A model generated the notes under the pieces. It worked only from the letters and a program-made list of their open reading frames with translations, searched no databases and was not told the origin of the DNA. A program made the translations under genes and the position numbers. Positions 32,295 to 42,423 of a DNA stretch of 64,000 bases are shown here, in pieces. Each line of letters starts with the position of its first letter. Positions within the stretch are counted from its first letter, which is position 1. The stretch is from Pseudescherichia vulneris NBRC 102420 (lineage in GTDB: Bacteria > Pseudomonadota > Gammaproteobacteria > Enterobacterales > Enterobacteriaceae), in NCBI RefSeq assembly GCF_000759795.1, contig NZ_BBMZ01000023.1, positions 1 to 64,000 of the forward strand, given 5' to 3'.

Positions 32295-33911
32295 TCAGTG
32301 CGCCACGATATACATCGTCCGGGTGTAGGCGACGTCCTCGGGGTTATTGATCGGATAGCCCTTCAACCACGGCTTGATCAGACGCCCGTTGGTATATTGA
32401 TAAATCGGCGCGATAGGTGCTTCGCGCGCCAGAATCTTCTCGGCCGCATTGTAGTCCGCGTTGCGTGCTTTGGCGGTCGGCTCCATCGCCGCCTGCTTCA
32501 TCACCTTGTCATAGGCCGGATCGTTGAAGCGGGAGATGTTGCCACTGTGGGTGGAGGTCAGTAGCGACAGGAAGGTGGATGGCTCGTTGTAATCCCCTAC
32601 CCACGAGGCACGGATCACGTCGAAGTTGCCGGTGTTGCGGCTGTCGATATAGGTCTTCCACTCCTGGTTTTGCAGCTTCACGTCCACGCCGAGGTTTTTG
32701 CGCCACATCGACGCCACGGCAATGGCGATCTTTTGATGGTTCTCAGAGGTGTTATAGAGCAGAGTCAGCTTCAGCGGGCGGCTCGGCCCATAGCCCGCCG
32801 CCTGCAGCAGCGTTTTAGCCTGCACGTTCAGCTCGGCCTGGCTCAGCTGCTCTAATTCTGACGGATCGGGCGTAAAACCTGCCGTCACGTCAGGGGTAAA
32901 CCGCCAGGCAGGCTTCTCTCCGGTTCCCAGCACCTTCTCTGCCATCAGGCGGCGATCGATGGTCATGCTCAGCGCCAGGCGCACGCGGGCATCGGCCGTC
33001 GGGCCTTTCTGGGTGTTAAAGGCATAGTAGTAGGTGCCCAGCTGCGGCGGGGTATAGACCTGGTCAGGGATATCCTTGAGCAGCTTCTGATAGAGGTTTT
33101 TCGGGAAGGACTCAGTGATATCGATATCCCCTGCCAGATAGCGCTTGGTTGCCGCTGACTCCTGGTTAATGGGAATAAAGGTGACGGATTTAATCACCGT
33201 TTTGCCGTTATCCCAGTAGTGGGCGTTAGGCTCCAGCACCAGCTTCTCGTTGACCACGCGATCCTTGAGCACGTAGGCCCCGTTACCCACCAGCTTGCCC
33301 GGCTGGGTCCACACCTTGTCGCTCTCGACGTTGGCTTTTTGCACCGGGTAGAAGGCAAAGCTGGCGGCCAGATTAGCAAACCAGGGCAGCGGGTTATCGA
33401 GCTGTACGCGCAGGGTGTGCGGGTCAATTGCCGTCACCGCCAGCGTGTCCGGCGTGGCTTTGCCATCAATGATGCTCTGTGCATTGCCGATGCCTGCCAA
33501 TGCGGCAAACCAGGCAAAAGGCGATGTAGTTTTCGGATCGACCAGCCGCTGCCAGCTGTAGACAAAGTCCTGAGCGGTGACCGGCGAGCCGTCTGACCAG
33601 CGGGCGTCTTTGCGCAGGGTAAAGGTCCAGCTGCGGTTATCGCTGGTACTCCATTGGGTCGCCACGCCAGGGACAATCTCCCCCTTCTCATTCTGGTTTA
33701 CCAGCCCCTCATAGAGATCGCGGATCACCTGAATCTCCGGCAGCCCCACGGCTTTAGCAGGGTCAAGGGTGGCAGGCTCATCTTTAATATGGCGCACCAG
33801 CGTCTGCTGCGCCGCCAGCTTGGTTCCGGCAGGTACGTCCGCAGCAAAAGAGGGTGAAGAGAGACCGCATAGCCACAGCGCAGCGCAAAGGAGGGAGACG
33901 GGATATTTCAT
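32295..33911 (-). CDS. mppA: Murein tripeptide-binding protein MppA
   Basis: 538-residue periplasmic solute-binding protein of the OppA family with a signal peptide (MKYPVSLLCAALWLCGLSSP, then SFAADVPAG). It binds L-Ala-gamma-D-Glu-mDap and delivers it to the Opp transporter for cell-wall recycling. Family signatures are DLYEGLVNQNEKGEIVPGVA, WTFTLRKDARWSDG and YWDNGKTVIKSVTFIP. It is divergent from mpaA with a 186-bp gap; K-12 has ycjY and pgrR in between, which are missing here. Confidence 0.95.
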   Translation of the reverse strand: MKYPVSLLCAALWLCGLSSPSFAADVPAGTKLAAQQTLVRHIKDEPATLDPAKAVGLPEIQVIRDLYEGLVNQNEKGEIVPGVATQWSTSDNRSWTFTLRKDARWSDGSPVTAQDFVYSWQRLVDPKTTSPFAWFAALAGIGNAQSIIDGKATPDTLAVTAIDPHTLRVQLDNPLPWFANLAASFAFYPVQKANVESDKVWTQPGKLVGNGAYVLKDRVVNEKLVLEPNAHYWDNGKTVIKSVTFIPINQESAATKRYLAGDIDITESFPKNLYQKLLKDIPDQVYTPPQLGTYYYAFNTQKGPTADARVRLALSMTIDRRLMAEKVLGTGEKPAWRFTPDVTAGFTPDPSELEQLSQAELNVQAKTLLQAAGYGPSRPLKLTLLYNTSENHQKIAIAVASMWRKNLGVDVKLQNQEWKTYIDSRNTGNFDVIRASWVGDYNEPSTFLSLLTSTHSGNISRFNDPAYDKVMKQAAMEPTAKARNADYNAAEKILAREAPIAPIYQYTNGRLIKPWLKGYPINNPEDVAYTRTMYIVAH

Positions 33912-34097
33912 AAGATGACCCTATAGCAAAAGCCCAGAGAAAAGATGGGATAATTATTTGTTTTCGCATGGAGAAATGCAAACGGCTTAGCAAGATAAGG
34001 TGATATTTACTGCCTCGCTCGCATCCTGAATGAAACAATTTGAAAAGCGCTGTGCTTTGCCTAACACTTTGTTTATCGCCCGTCTGAAAGGATTGCT

Positions 34098-34811
34098 ATG
34101 ACCGCCTCACGCCCACGCGCCGAACGGGGCGCTTTTGCTACCGGAATAGCGCACTATGGCCACTCGCGACTCGGTGCGCCGCTTGTCTGGTTCCCCGCCC
34201 CCGTTCCTTCCAGAGAGAGCGGGCTGATCCTCGCCGGTACCCATGGGGACGAGAGCGCGGCGGTGGTCACCCTCTCCTGCGCGCTGCGTACCCTTGAACC
34301 TGACCTGCGCCATCATCACGTCGTGCTGGCAGTGAACCCCGATGGTTGCCAGCTTGGTCTGCGGGCCAACGCCCAGGGGGTCGATCTCAACCGCAACTTT
34401 CCCGCCGCCAACTGGCGAGCCGGGGAGACGGTCTATCGTTGGAACAGCGCCGCCAGCGCCAGGGACGTGGTGCTGATGGCTGGTGATGCGCCGGGCTCTG
34501 AACCGGAAACGCAAAGCCTGTGCCAGCTTATTCACCGCCTGCACCCGGCCTGGGTTGTGTCGTTTCACGATCCGCTGGCCTGCATTGAGGATCCCACGCA
34601 AAGCCCGCTGGGACACTGGCTCGCCGAGGCGTTTGCCTTGCCGCTGGTGCGCAGCGTTGGTTACGAAACGCCGGGTTCCTTCGGCAGCTGGTGCGCAGAT
34701 ATTGGCCTGCACTGCATCACCGCCGAACTCCCCCCGATCTCAAACGACGAGGCCAGCGAGCGCTATCTGCAGGCGATGACGCGCCTGCTGCGCTGGACGG
34801 ATCAGAGGTGA
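34098..34811 (+). CDS. mpaA: Murein peptide amidase MpaA
   Basis: 237-residue cytoplasmic M14-type zinc carboxypeptidase that cuts the gamma-D-Glu-Dap bond of murein tripeptide. The zinc ligands lie in AGTHGDESA and SFHDPL; NPDGCQLGLRANAQGVDLNR provides the binding arginines; ITAELP carries the catalytic glutamate. It overlaps the 3' end of convergent ycjG by 10 bp. Together with mppA and ycjG it forms a murein-peptide recycling set. Confidence 0.95.
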   Translation: MTASRPRAERGAFATGIAHYGHSRLGAPLVWFPAPVPSRESGLILAGTHGDESAAVVTLSCALRTLEPDLRHHHVVLAVNPDGCQLGLRANAQGVDLNRNFPAANWRAGETVYRWNSAASARDVVLMAGDAPGSEPETQSLCQLIHRLHPAWVVSFHDPLACIEDPTQSPLGHWLAEAFALPLVRSVGYETPGSFGSWCADIGLHCITAELPPISNDEASERYLQAMTRLLRWTDQR

Positions 34812-35767
34812 AGCTGGCCGGTGCTGAACCGCAGCGCCGGGTCAACATCCACCGCCAGCCAGGTCGGGCCATCGAGATCGGCAAAGCGTGCCTGGGAGAC
34901 CAGCGGCAGCGCCGCCGCGATCGCCCGGGACGTGCAGAGCATGCAGCCCAGCATTAGCCCAAACCCCTGGGCCTGCGCCTCGCTGGCCAGCGCCAGCGCC
35001 TCGGTCAGGCCGCCGGTTTTATCCAGCTTGATGTTGATCATCTCATAGCGTCCGGCAAGGGTTTTCAGACTGCTGCGGGCGTGGCAGCTCTCATCGGCAC
35101 AGATCGGCAGCGGGTGGATGAAGTTCTCCAGCGCCGCGTCATTGTTAGCAGGAAGCGGCTGCTCAAGCATCGCTACGCCCAGATCCGCCAGCAGCTGACA
35201 GCGCGCCGCCAGCCCTTCGCTGTGCCAGGACTCGTTGGCATCCACAATCAGCGTGGCCTCCGGCACGGCGGTACGGATCGCCACCAGCCGCTCGCTGATT
35301 AAACGGTCGTCAAGCTTGATCTTTAGCAGCCGCGCGCCCTTCTCCCACAGCGCCGCCGCACTGGCCGCCATCTGCTCCGGCGTCCCAATCACTACCGTCT
35401 GCGCCGTGGTGAGATCCGCCGGCAGCGCCACGCCCAGATGCTCCTTAAGGCTGACGCCCAGCCGACGAGATTCAAGATCCCACAGGGCGCTGTCAACGGC
35501 GTTGCGCGCGGCTCCCGGTGGCAACAGGGACTGCAGCTGCTGCCGGCTAAGGCCGTTCTCCAGCTGTGGCACAATGGTCATAATCTGGGCAATCACCGAC
35601 GCATCGCTCTCGCCATAGCGTGGGTAAGGCGTGCACTCTCCACTCGCCTTTATCCCCTCTTCTTCCAGCTCAACGACCACGACCCGCGCCTCGCTGCGGC
35701 TGCCCCGAGAGATGACAAACGGCGAATGCAGGGGCCAACTCTCTTCATAGACCTTAACTGTTCTCAT
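34802..35767 (-). CDS. ycjG: L-Ala-D/L-Glu epimerase
   Basis: 321-residue enolase-superfamily enzyme that epimerises L-Ala-D-Glu from murein to L-Ala-L-Glu. The catalytic lysine is in LLKIKLDD, metal ligands in LIVDANESW and MLEQPLP, and the second lysine in MINIKLDKTGG. The length matches E. coli YcjG. It is convergent with mpaA and divergent from tpx. Confidence 0.95.
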   Translation of the reverse strand: MRTVKVYEESWPLHSPFVISRGSRSEARVVVVELEEEGIKASGECTPYPRYGESDASVIAQIMTIVPQLENGLSRQQLQSLLPPGAARNAVDSALWDLESRRLGVSLKEHLGVALPADLTTAQTVVIGTPEQMAASAAALWEKGARLLKIKLDDRLISERLVAIRTAVPEATLIVDANESWHSEGLAARCQLLADLGVAMLEQPLPANNDAALENFIHPLPICADESCHARSSLKTLAGRYEMINIKLDKTGGLTEALALASEAQAQGFGLMLGCMLCTSRAIAAALPLVSQARFADLDGPTWLAVDVDPALRFSTGQLHL

Positions 35768-35895
35768 TCCTTGCTCCTTTAACGGAATGTTAAAAGTATA
35801 GTGTTGAAAAGCGGGACAAAAATAGGTTTGCCGTGATTAAGGCCGATCACGTACACTAGCGGCGACGTTAACTATATGTAAACAGGAAGATATTC

Positions 35896-36402
35896 ATGTC
35901 ACAAACCGTTCATTTCCAGGGCAATCCGGTTGCTGTTGCTGGCACTATTCCGGCAGTGGGTAGCAAAGCACACCCTTTCACTCTGGTCGCGAAAGATCTG
36001 ACCGACGTTACGCTGGCGCAGTTCGCGGGTAAGCGCAAAGTGCTTAACGTGTTCCCGAGCATCGACACCGGTGTTTGCGCAGCTTCCGTGCGTAAATTCA
36101 ACCAGCTCGCCACCGAAATGAAAGACACCGTGGTACTGTGCATCTCCGCCGACCTGCCGTTTGCCCAGTCCCGTTTCTGCGGCGCGGAAGGCCTGAGCAA
36201 CGTGATCACCCTGTCGACCCTGCGTAACGCCGACTTCCTCGAAAACTACGGCGTAGGCATTGCCGACGGCGCACTGAAAGGCCTGGCCGCGCGTGCGGTC
36301 GTGGTTATCGACGAAAACGACACCGTCGTATTCAGCGAGCTGGTGAACGAGATCACCAACGAGCCAGACTACGAGGCTGCCCTGCAAGCGCTGGCCCAGT
36401 AA
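35896..36402 (+). CDS. tpx: Thiol peroxidase Tpx
   Basis: 168-residue periplasm-associated atypical 2-Cys peroxiredoxin reducing lipid hydroperoxides via thioredoxin. The peroxidatic cysteine is in [13 protein letters not shown] and the resolving cysteine in [23 protein letters not shown] precedes the ATG. It is followed by a bidirectional terminator shared with tyrR. Confidence 0.98.
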   Translation: MSQTVHFQGNPVAVAGTIPAVGSKAHPFTLVAKDLTDVTLAQFAGKRKVLNVFPSIDTGVCAASVRKFNQLATEMKDTVVLCISADLPFAQSRFCGAEGLSNVITLSTLRNADFLENYGVGIADGALKGLAARAVVVIDENDTVVFSELVNEITNEPDYEAALQALAQ

Positions 36403-36415
36403 GCGTAGCTGCATT

Positions 36416-36450
36416 AAAAAAGAGCCTTCATCACTGAAGGCTCTCTTGTT
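36416..36450. terminator. Bidirectional terminator between tpx and tyrR
   Basis: A 10-bp perfect stem (AGAGCCTTCA with TGAAGGCTCT, loop TCAC) has an A-run on its left and a T-rich run on its right, so it can terminate transcription from both convergent genes. Confidence 0.88.
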
Positions 36451-37992
36451 TTACTCCTCGCCCTTCTTCTGGCTCAGACCATACTCTCGCAGCTTATTGG
36501 CAATAGCGGTGTGCGACACCCCCAACCGTTTCGCCAGCTTGCGCGTGCTGGGATAGTTGCGATAAAGCTGAATCAACACCGATCGTTCGAAGCGGCTAGT
36601 GATATCGTCCAGCGATCCCTCCATCGCCTCTTCCCCGACCGCGACGGTTCCCGCATCGTAGTCCGGCAGCAGAATGTCCTGTGGGCGCAGCTCGTAGCCT
36701 TCCAGCTGGGTTAGCGCACGGTACACCGCGTTTTTCAGCTGACGCACGTTGCCCGGCCAGCTGTAGCGGGTCAGGACGTTGCTGAGATCGGTTGAGAGTT
36801 TGGGGCGCGGAACGCCCTGTTCGTCGGCAAAGCGGGCCACGAACAGCTCGGTCAGCGGCATGATGTCCTGAGGACGATCGCGCAGCGGAGGCAGATCCAG
36901 CGTCAGCACGTTTAGACGGTAGTAGAGATCTTCCCGGAAAATCCCCTTCTGTACCAGCTCCACCAGATTTCGCTGGGTGGCGCAGATCACCCGCACGTCA
37001 ACGTGAACCTCGTGATCCTCGCCGACGCGGCGGAAGGTGCCATCATTCAGGAAGCGCAGGAGCTTCACCTGCATGCGCGGCGACATCTCGCCAATCTCAT
37101 CCAGCAGCACCGAGCCGCCGTTGGCCTGCTCGAAGAACCCTTTTTTACCTTCCGGCGCATGGCCAAACAGCTCGCTCTCTACCGCATCCTCAGGGATAGA
37201 GGCGCAGTTCAGGGCCAGGTAGGGCTTGGCCGCACGCGGGCTGGCAAGGTGGCAGGCATGGGCCAGCAGATCTTTGCCGGTGCCGGTATCGCCAACAATG
37301 AGCAGCGGCGCGCTGAGCATGGCCAGCTTGCGTGCCTGGTCGATGACGTGGCGCATTTTTGGGCTGGCAGCCACGATCTGATTGAAGGCGCTGGCGTCCT
37401 GGCTGACCAGATCCTGTAGCTGGCGGCCCATGCGGATCGTCGATCGCAGCATCACCACTGCCCCGGTCAGCAGCGGATCGCCGGCCTCGCCTTCGAGGTG
37501 GACCGGGGTGATCTCCATTAAGAAGTTCTGCCCGGTGATGACCACGTGTTCGTGGTGCGAGGCCTGCGGATTGCCCTCCAGCCAGCGCTGGAAGTTAAAG
37601 CCGTTAATCAGCTGGGGCGCAGTGTGGTTGCGAAGCCGGGACTGGTTCTGACCGAAGAGCTGGCAGCTGGCCTGGTTCGCCAGCTCAACCTTGCTTTTCA
37701 TATCCAGGGAGAGCACCGGCTCGGGCAGCGCCTCCAGCAGCGCGCTCATGGCGCGATGTTCACGCTCGGAGGGCATCCATAGGACGGTGCGCACGTCGGT
37801 CACGCCGGAGATGCGGCGAATTTCAGCCATCAGGCTGCTGAAGTCATTAAAATCCAGTTCAGCAAAATTGAGGTAGATCCGGCCGATGGGGTCGATCTCG
37901 ATGCCGCGTAAATCGATACCTCTGAGCACCAGCAGATCCAGCAGCTCGCGGGTCAGACCAAGACGGTCTTCACAAAAGACTTCAAGACGCAT
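36451..37992 (-). CDS. tyrR: Transcriptional regulator TyrR
   Basis: 513-residue regulator of aromatic amino acid biosynthesis and transport. It has an N-terminal ACT domain (MRLEVFCEDRLGLTRELLDL), a PAS domain, an AAA+ domain with GDTGTGKDLLAHACH and LLDEIGEMS, and a C-terminal HTH (TRKLAKRLGVSHTAIANKL). The GAFTGA loop of sigma-54 activators is replaced by GHAPEGKKG, as in E. coli, where TyrR works with sigma-70. The ATG at 37992 restores the E. coli length; an upstream in-frame start at 38073 is less likely. Confidence 0.97.
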   Translation of the reverse strand: MRLEVFCEDRLGLTRELLDLLVLRGIDLRGIEIDPIGRIYLNFAELDFNDFSSLMAEIRRISGVTDVRTVLWMPSEREHRAMSALLEALPEPVLSLDMKSKVELANQASCQLFGQNQSRLRNHTAPQLINGFNFQRWLEGNPQASHHEHVVITGQNFLMEITPVHLEGEAGDPLLTGAVVMLRSTIRMGRQLQDLVSQDASAFNQIVAASPKMRHVIDQARKLAMLSAPLLIVGDTGTGKDLLAHACHLASPRAAKPYLALNCASIPEDAVESELFGHAPEGKKGFFEQANGGSVLLDEIGEMSPRMQVKLLRFLNDGTFRRVGEDHEVHVDVRVICATQRNLVELVQKGIFREDLYYRLNVLTLDLPPLRDRPQDIMPLTELFVARFADEQGVPRPKLSTDLSNVLTRYSWPGNVRQLKNAVYRALTQLEGYELRPQDILLPDYDAGTVAVGEEAMEGSLDDITSRFERSVLIQLYRNYPSTRKLAKRLGVSHTAIANKLREYGLSQKKGEE

Positions 37993-38064
37993 GGGAGTTG
38001 CCACCCTTAAACAGTCAACGTATCTAAGAATGATAAGACACTTATCGGCAGTCAGGAAGCTATC

Positions 38065-38082
38065 TGTCAACAATTATTGACA
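38065..38082. promoter_or_regulatory. TyrR box in the tyrR promoter region
   Basis: TGTCAACAATTATTGACA is a palindrome (TGTCAA-N6-TTGACA) close to the TyrR consensus TGTAAA-N6-TTTACA, about 73 bp before the tyrR start. It fits the known autoregulation of tyrR. Confidence 0.7.
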
Positions 38083-38123
38083 GAGCGGTGGAAAACCCAC
38101 CGCCATGGCGTAAAGATAAGCGG

Positions 38124-39185
38124 TCAGTCACGTTTTTGTGTGCCGCTGCGCTGCATATTGGCCTTTAGCTCGCCGATAAGCTGGCGGCGGAAATCGGCCA
38201 GCCGGGGTTTATCATCCTCCAGCCAGGGCAGCGGACGGCATAACTCCATTGCCTTGATGCCGAGACGTGCGGTAAGCAGTCCGGCACCGATACCCTGCGC
38301 GGCGCGAGCGGAAAGCCGGGCGGCGAGATCCTGCGACAGCCAGTCCATGCCTACCTCACGCACCACTTCGCTGGCCCCGGCAAAGGCGATATTGAGCAGC
38401 ACCAGGCGAAACAGCCGCAGGCGACTAAAGTAGCCAAGCTCGATGCCGTAGAGCCTGGCGATGCGGTTAATCAGCCGCAGGTTGCGCCAGGCAATAAACG
38501 CCATGTCGACCAATGCCAGCGGGCTGACGGCAATCATCAGCGTTGAGCCCGCCGCCGAGAGGCTGATTTCGCGCCGGGCTTGCGCATCCACCACCGGCTG
38601 CACCAGCCGGGCATAGAGCGTGACGATCTCCCGGTCGCTTTGCGTCTCATGGATGGCGGCATACCAGCGCTGCAGGGCAGGATGGGCCTGATCGATACCC
38701 GCCTGGCGAGCCAGCCTCTCGCAGAAATCGCGCCCCTTGCCCGTGCCGTGGCTGTGCAGCAGCAGGCTGGCCTCGTCACGGGCCTCAGCGCGCTGGCGCA
38801 GCCGCCACAGCCGTCGCCACTCCCCGGCCACGGAGCCTACCCCCGCGCCGACGATGAGCGCCCCCGCAGCACAGCCACCCAGCGCTACCCAGTCGTGGGT
38901 TTGCCAGGCGTCCATCGCCCACTGCACGCCCTGCCCGACCACGCTGACGCCAAACAGCGCCAGCCCGGCCAGTACCATTGTGCGCCAGAGGCTGCGCCGG
39001 GGCCGCAGCGCCGCCTCGACGCTCGCTTCCGGCTGCGGCGTGTCGGCCAGTATCTCTTCAGCCAGCAGCGGCGTAAACTCTCCTGCCTCGGCATCGCTAA
39101 ACGCCTGCGCGGCCTTAAACTCTTCACGCACCGGCATTGCAGGCTGTTCGGTAAAATCGACGCGTGGTTTGATGGGCTCGTTCAT
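38124..39185 (-). CDS. ycjF: YcjF inner membrane protein (UPF0283)
   Basis: 353 residues with an acidic N-terminal region, two central transmembrane helices ([20 protein letters not shown] and [17 protein letters not shown]) and a helical C-terminal DUF697-type domain. Its start overlaps the ycjX stop by four bases, so the pair is coupled. The molecular role is unknown; the gene pair is stress-induced in E. coli. Confidence 0.94.
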   Translation of the reverse strand: MNEPIKPRVDFTEQPAMPVREEFKAAQAFSDAEAGEFTPLLAEEILADTPQPEASVEAALRPRRSLWRTMVLAGLALFGVSVVGQGVQWAMDAWQTHDWVALGGCAAGALIVGAGVGSVAGEWRRLWRLRQRAEARDEASLLLHSHGTGKGRDFCERLARQAGIDQAHPALQRWYAAIHETQSDREIVTLYARLVQPVVDAQARREISLSAAGSTLMIAVSPLALVDMAFIAWRNLRLINRIARLYGIELGYFSRLRLFRLVLLNIAFAGASEVVREVGMDWLSQDLAARLSARAAQGIGAGLLTARLGIKAMELCRPLPWLEDDKPRLADFRRQLIGELKANMQRSGTQKRD

Positions 39186-40585
39186 CGCAGCTTATCTCCC
39201 AGTAAAAATTCCAGCGCCGCATCAAGACGAATGTGCGGCATCGGCGTATCCACGTCCATCACCCGCGGACGAAAGGCCTCAAACTGAAAGCCCTGCTTCT
39301 CCCAGAACGCCTGTCCCGGCAGCCGGGCGGGAACATCGCCTGGATAGACCGTTAGCGGTTTGCCATCGCTGAGGCGATCCCCACGCAGCGCCGGGATTTT
39401 ATCACCATTGACGTCCACCAGGCCGCTCTCCGTGGCCTGCACCGCCGCCAGCCCCAGGCAGTCGATATCGATCCCCTCAAAGGCGGCGTTTTGCCAGGCG
39501 TCGGTGACCAGCTGCTGAAGCAGAGAGACCATATTGGCATGCTGATCGACGGTAACGTGATCGGCTTTGGTGGCAGCGAACAGCAGTTTGTCGATAACCG
39601 GCGAGAAAAGGCGACGAAACAGCGTCCGCTGCCCGTAGTGAAAGCTCTGCATCAGCTGGGTAAGCGCGAGGCGCATGTCGTTAAACGCCTGCGGCCCGCT
39701 GTTGAGCGGTTGCAGACAGTCCACGAGTACGATCTGACGATCGAAGCGCAGGAAGTAGTTTTTATAGAACCCTTTGACTACGTTTTCACAGTAGTAGTTG
39801 AAGCGCTCGCGCAGCATTCCGGCGTTGCTGCTCTTATCCGCCTGGGCCAGCTTTGCCTCGCCCGTATCGTCAACGTCCGGCCATGGGAAGAACTGAAGCG
39901 CTGGCGCACCGGCCATCTCGCCCGGCAGTATAAAGCGCCCCGGCTGGATAAAGTGCAGCCCCTCGGCCTTACACTGATGCAGGTACGCCGTCCAGGCATC
40001 GGCAATCTCCGCAAGCCGGTTTTCATCGGCCGGAGCCAGCGGATCCAGCCCGGCGCAAAGCTGACGCCAGCGGACAGACCACTCTTTTCGGTGACCCTGT
40101 AACATACCGGTCATCTGTCGCGACCAGCTGGTATAGTCCTGCGCCAGCATGGGCAGATCCAGCAGCCACTCGCCGGGATAGTCAACAATCTCTAAGTAAA
40201 GGGTGGCGCTGTCGGTGAAATGGCGCAGCAGGGAGTCATTCGAGCGGTAGCGCAGCGCCAGGCGCATCTCGCTGACGCCGCGCGTCGGCGTTGGCCACGT
40301 CGGTGGCGTACCGTAGAGCTGGGCAATGCCCTCATCCCAGGTAAAGCGCGGGGTCCCAAAATCACGCTGCGGCACCCGTTTTACGCCCAGCAGGCGCTCC
40401 TCGCGAACCGCGCTGAAAAGCGGCAGACGTGCGCCGTTATGAATATTCAAGAGCTGGTGGACCATCGCGGTGATAAACGCCGTTTTGCCGCTGCGGCTCA
40501 GGCCGGTAACGGCGAGACGCAGATGCCGGTCGACGCCGCGATTAACGAGGGCGTTAAGCTCAGATTTAAATCGCTTCATAGCCAT
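39182..40585 (-). CDS. ycjX: YcjX P-loop protein (DUF463)
   Basis: 467-residue putative GTPase. The Walker A is [19 protein letters not shown], a [11 protein letters not shown] segment resembles a G3 motif, and [11 protein letters not shown] resembles a G4 motif. The exact function is not known. The promoter should lie in the 113-bp gap after pspD, where a hairpin separates it from the psp operon. K-12 carries the ycjM-W sugar cluster and pspE between pspD and ycjX; neither is here. Confidence 0.94.
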   Translation of the reverse strand: MAMKRFKSELNALVNRGVDRHLRLAVTGLSRSGKTAFITAMVHQLLNIHNGARLPLFSAVREERLLGVKRVPQRDFGTPRFTWDEGIAQLYGTPPTWPTPTRGVSEMRLALRYRSNDSLLRHFTDSATLYLEIVDYPGEWLLDLPMLAQDYTSWSRQMTGMLQGHRKEWSVRWRQLCAGLDPLAPADENRLAEIADAWTAYLHQCKAEGLHFIQPGRFILPGEMAGAPALQFFPWPDVDDTGEAKLAQADKSSNAGMLRERFNYYCENVVKGFYKNYFLRFDRQIVLVDCLQPLNSGPQAFNDMRLALTQLMQSFHYGQRTLFRRLFSPVIDKLLFAATKADHVTVDQHANMVSLLQQLVTDAWQNAAFEGIDIDCLGLAAVQATESGLVDVNGDKIPALRGDRLSDGKPLTVYPGDVPARLPGQAFWEKQGFQFEAFRPRVMDVDTPMPHIRLDAALEFLLGDKLR

Positions 40586-40660
40586 CCTGTTTTGCCCTGA
40601 AGTGAAAGATTCGATAGGAGAAGGAGTATAAGGCGGCAGGCGCAGTGGGATCTATGCCCA

Positions 40661-40691
40661 ACAAAAGCAAGCGGCGCAAAGGTTGCGCCGC
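40661..40691 (-). terminator. Terminator after pspD
   Basis: A perfect 9-bp GC-rich stem (GCGGCGCAA with TTGCGCCGC) lies just beyond the pspD stop. Read on the minus strand it runs into GCTTGCTTTTG, a modest T-run. It probably ends the psp operon transcript. Confidence 0.65.
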
Positions 40692-40698
40692 CAGAGAA

Positions 40699-40917
40699 TC
40701 ATTTCATGTTGCGCGAGACGCGCATCGCGAGGCGTTTAAGCATCGGCTCCAGCGCCAGCGCCAGCAGCATTTTCACCGGACGGCGTGCCACGGATTTGAT
40801 TGCCCAGCCCGCTACGCCCGCCGGGCCGTAGCGCAGCGCGGTCAGCAGCACCAGCTTGCCTGCAATCTTTAGTGCCGGTTTGGCTTTTTTGCCGGTCTGT
40901 TGCCATTTGCTATTCAT
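40699..40917 (-). CDS. pspD: Phage shock protein D
   Basis: 72 residues, peripheral or inner membrane protein of unknown precise role in the psp response. The sequence [20 protein letters not shown] and [18 protein letters not shown] is characteristic. GAGGT precedes two adjacent ATG codons; the second (40917) gives E. coli-like spacing and N-terminus (MNSKWQQ). Last gene of pspABCD. Confidence 0.94.
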   Translation of the reverse strand: MNSKWQQTGKKAKPALKIAGKLVLLTALRYGPAGVAGWAIKSVARRPVKMLLALALEPMLKRLAMRVSRNMK

Positions 40918-40941
40918 CATTTACCTCGTTAGGTCGTTATA

Positions 40942-41298
40942 TCAGAGCTGACGGAAACGGCTGCGCAGCGAAAACGTATCGGAGGTGACGTAGCGCTCCA
41001 TCTCGCGTAGACGCTTCTCGCCTGATGCCAGCTCCGCGTCCACCGCATTCAGCAGTTCACTGCTGGTCGGTGCCGCTTCGCCATCCATTTGCCCCTCCGG
41101 CATCGGATCGAGCACGAAGGTGAGAATGATGTAGGCGAGCACCACAAAGAAGAACAGGCCAAAAAGCATTGCCAGCACCGTAATCAGGCGCACCAGCTTT
41201 ACCGGGACGTCAAGATAGTGGGCAATCCCGGCGCAGACGCCTTTCACCATCCCCTGCTGGGGAATTCGCCACAGTTTTTTATTAAAAAATTCATTCAT
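40942..41298 (-). CDS. pspC: Phage shock protein C
   Basis: 118-residue inner membrane sensor that, with PspB, relieves PspA inhibition of PspF. The N-terminus (RIPQQGMVKGVCAGIAHYLD) is the PspC domain, followed by the membrane segment LFGLFFFVVLAYIILTFVLD and a cytoplasmic or periplasmic helical tail. Its ATG overlaps the pspB stop by one base. Confidence 0.97.
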   Translation of the reverse strand: MNEFFNKKLWRIPQQGMVKGVCAGIAHYLDVPVKLVRLITVLAMLFGLFFFVVLAYIILTFVLDPMPEGQMDGEAAPTSSELLNAVDAELASGEKRLREMERYVTSDTFSLRSRFRQL

Positions 41299-41522
41299 TA
41301 GCGATCCCTCCAGTTCGGGTGCTCTGCATCAAGAATAGCTTCCAGAGAGGCTATCCGCTCGCGCATCCGTTTTGCTTCGTCGTTGAGCTGGGCCAAGCGC
41401 TGCTGCTCGCTTTGCGAAAGGGCATCGCGACCGCTGCGGTTGTTGTAGTGCAGCCACAGCCAGACCGGCAGGACAAACAAAACAAACAGAGTCAGAGGAA
41501 TAGCCAAAAATAGCGCGCTCAT
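41298..41522 (-). CDS. pspB: Phage shock protein B
   Basis: 74 residues. One N-terminal transmembrane helix (LAIPLTLFVLFVLPVWLWLH) is followed by a coiled-coil cytoplasmic tail (LAQLNDEAKRMRERIASLEA). It partners with PspC in sensing membrane stress. It is separated from pspA by 65 bp. Confidence 0.97.
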   Translation of the reverse strand: MSALFLAIPLTLFVLFVLPVWLWLHYNNRSGRDALSQSEQQRLAQLNDEAKRMRERIASLEAILDAEHPNWRDR

Positions 41523-41587
41523 GTGTACTCCTTACAGATGAGGGGCGGCGTAAACGGATGCCGCCCGGTAGTGTTCATCGTTTGTTA

Positions 41588-42286
<699 letters not shown>

Positions 42287-42299
42287 CTAAGCCCTGCTG

Positions 42300-42423
42300 C
42301 TAACTTAATACAAGACCCGTGCCAACTTTTTATCTTATTGATTAGTAGAGAGTTGATTAATTTTACCGCTGCGTAATTTTGGACTACAGTGGTGAATAAC
42401 ACTAACTAATGGCGAATTTCATC
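42300..42423. promoter_or_regulatory. psp sigma-54 promoter and divergent pspF control region
   Basis: On the minus strand TTGGCACGGGTCTTGTA (42309-42325) gives the -24 GG/-12 element of a sigma-54 promoter about 50 bp before pspA. Between it and pspF lies an AT-rich stretch expected to bind IHF, and AGTGTTATTCACCACT-like sequence (about 42390-42410) fits the PspF upstream activator sites. Confidence 0.8.

Noticed and set aside
36037..36240. Frameshift in tpx
   Set aside because: Both cysteine motifs and the full 168 residues read in a single frame.
37992..38073. Longer TyrR with 27 extra N-terminal residues
   Set aside because: The E. coli-like N-terminus MRLEVFCEDRLG starts at 37992 and the extra segment overlaps the putative TyrR box region.
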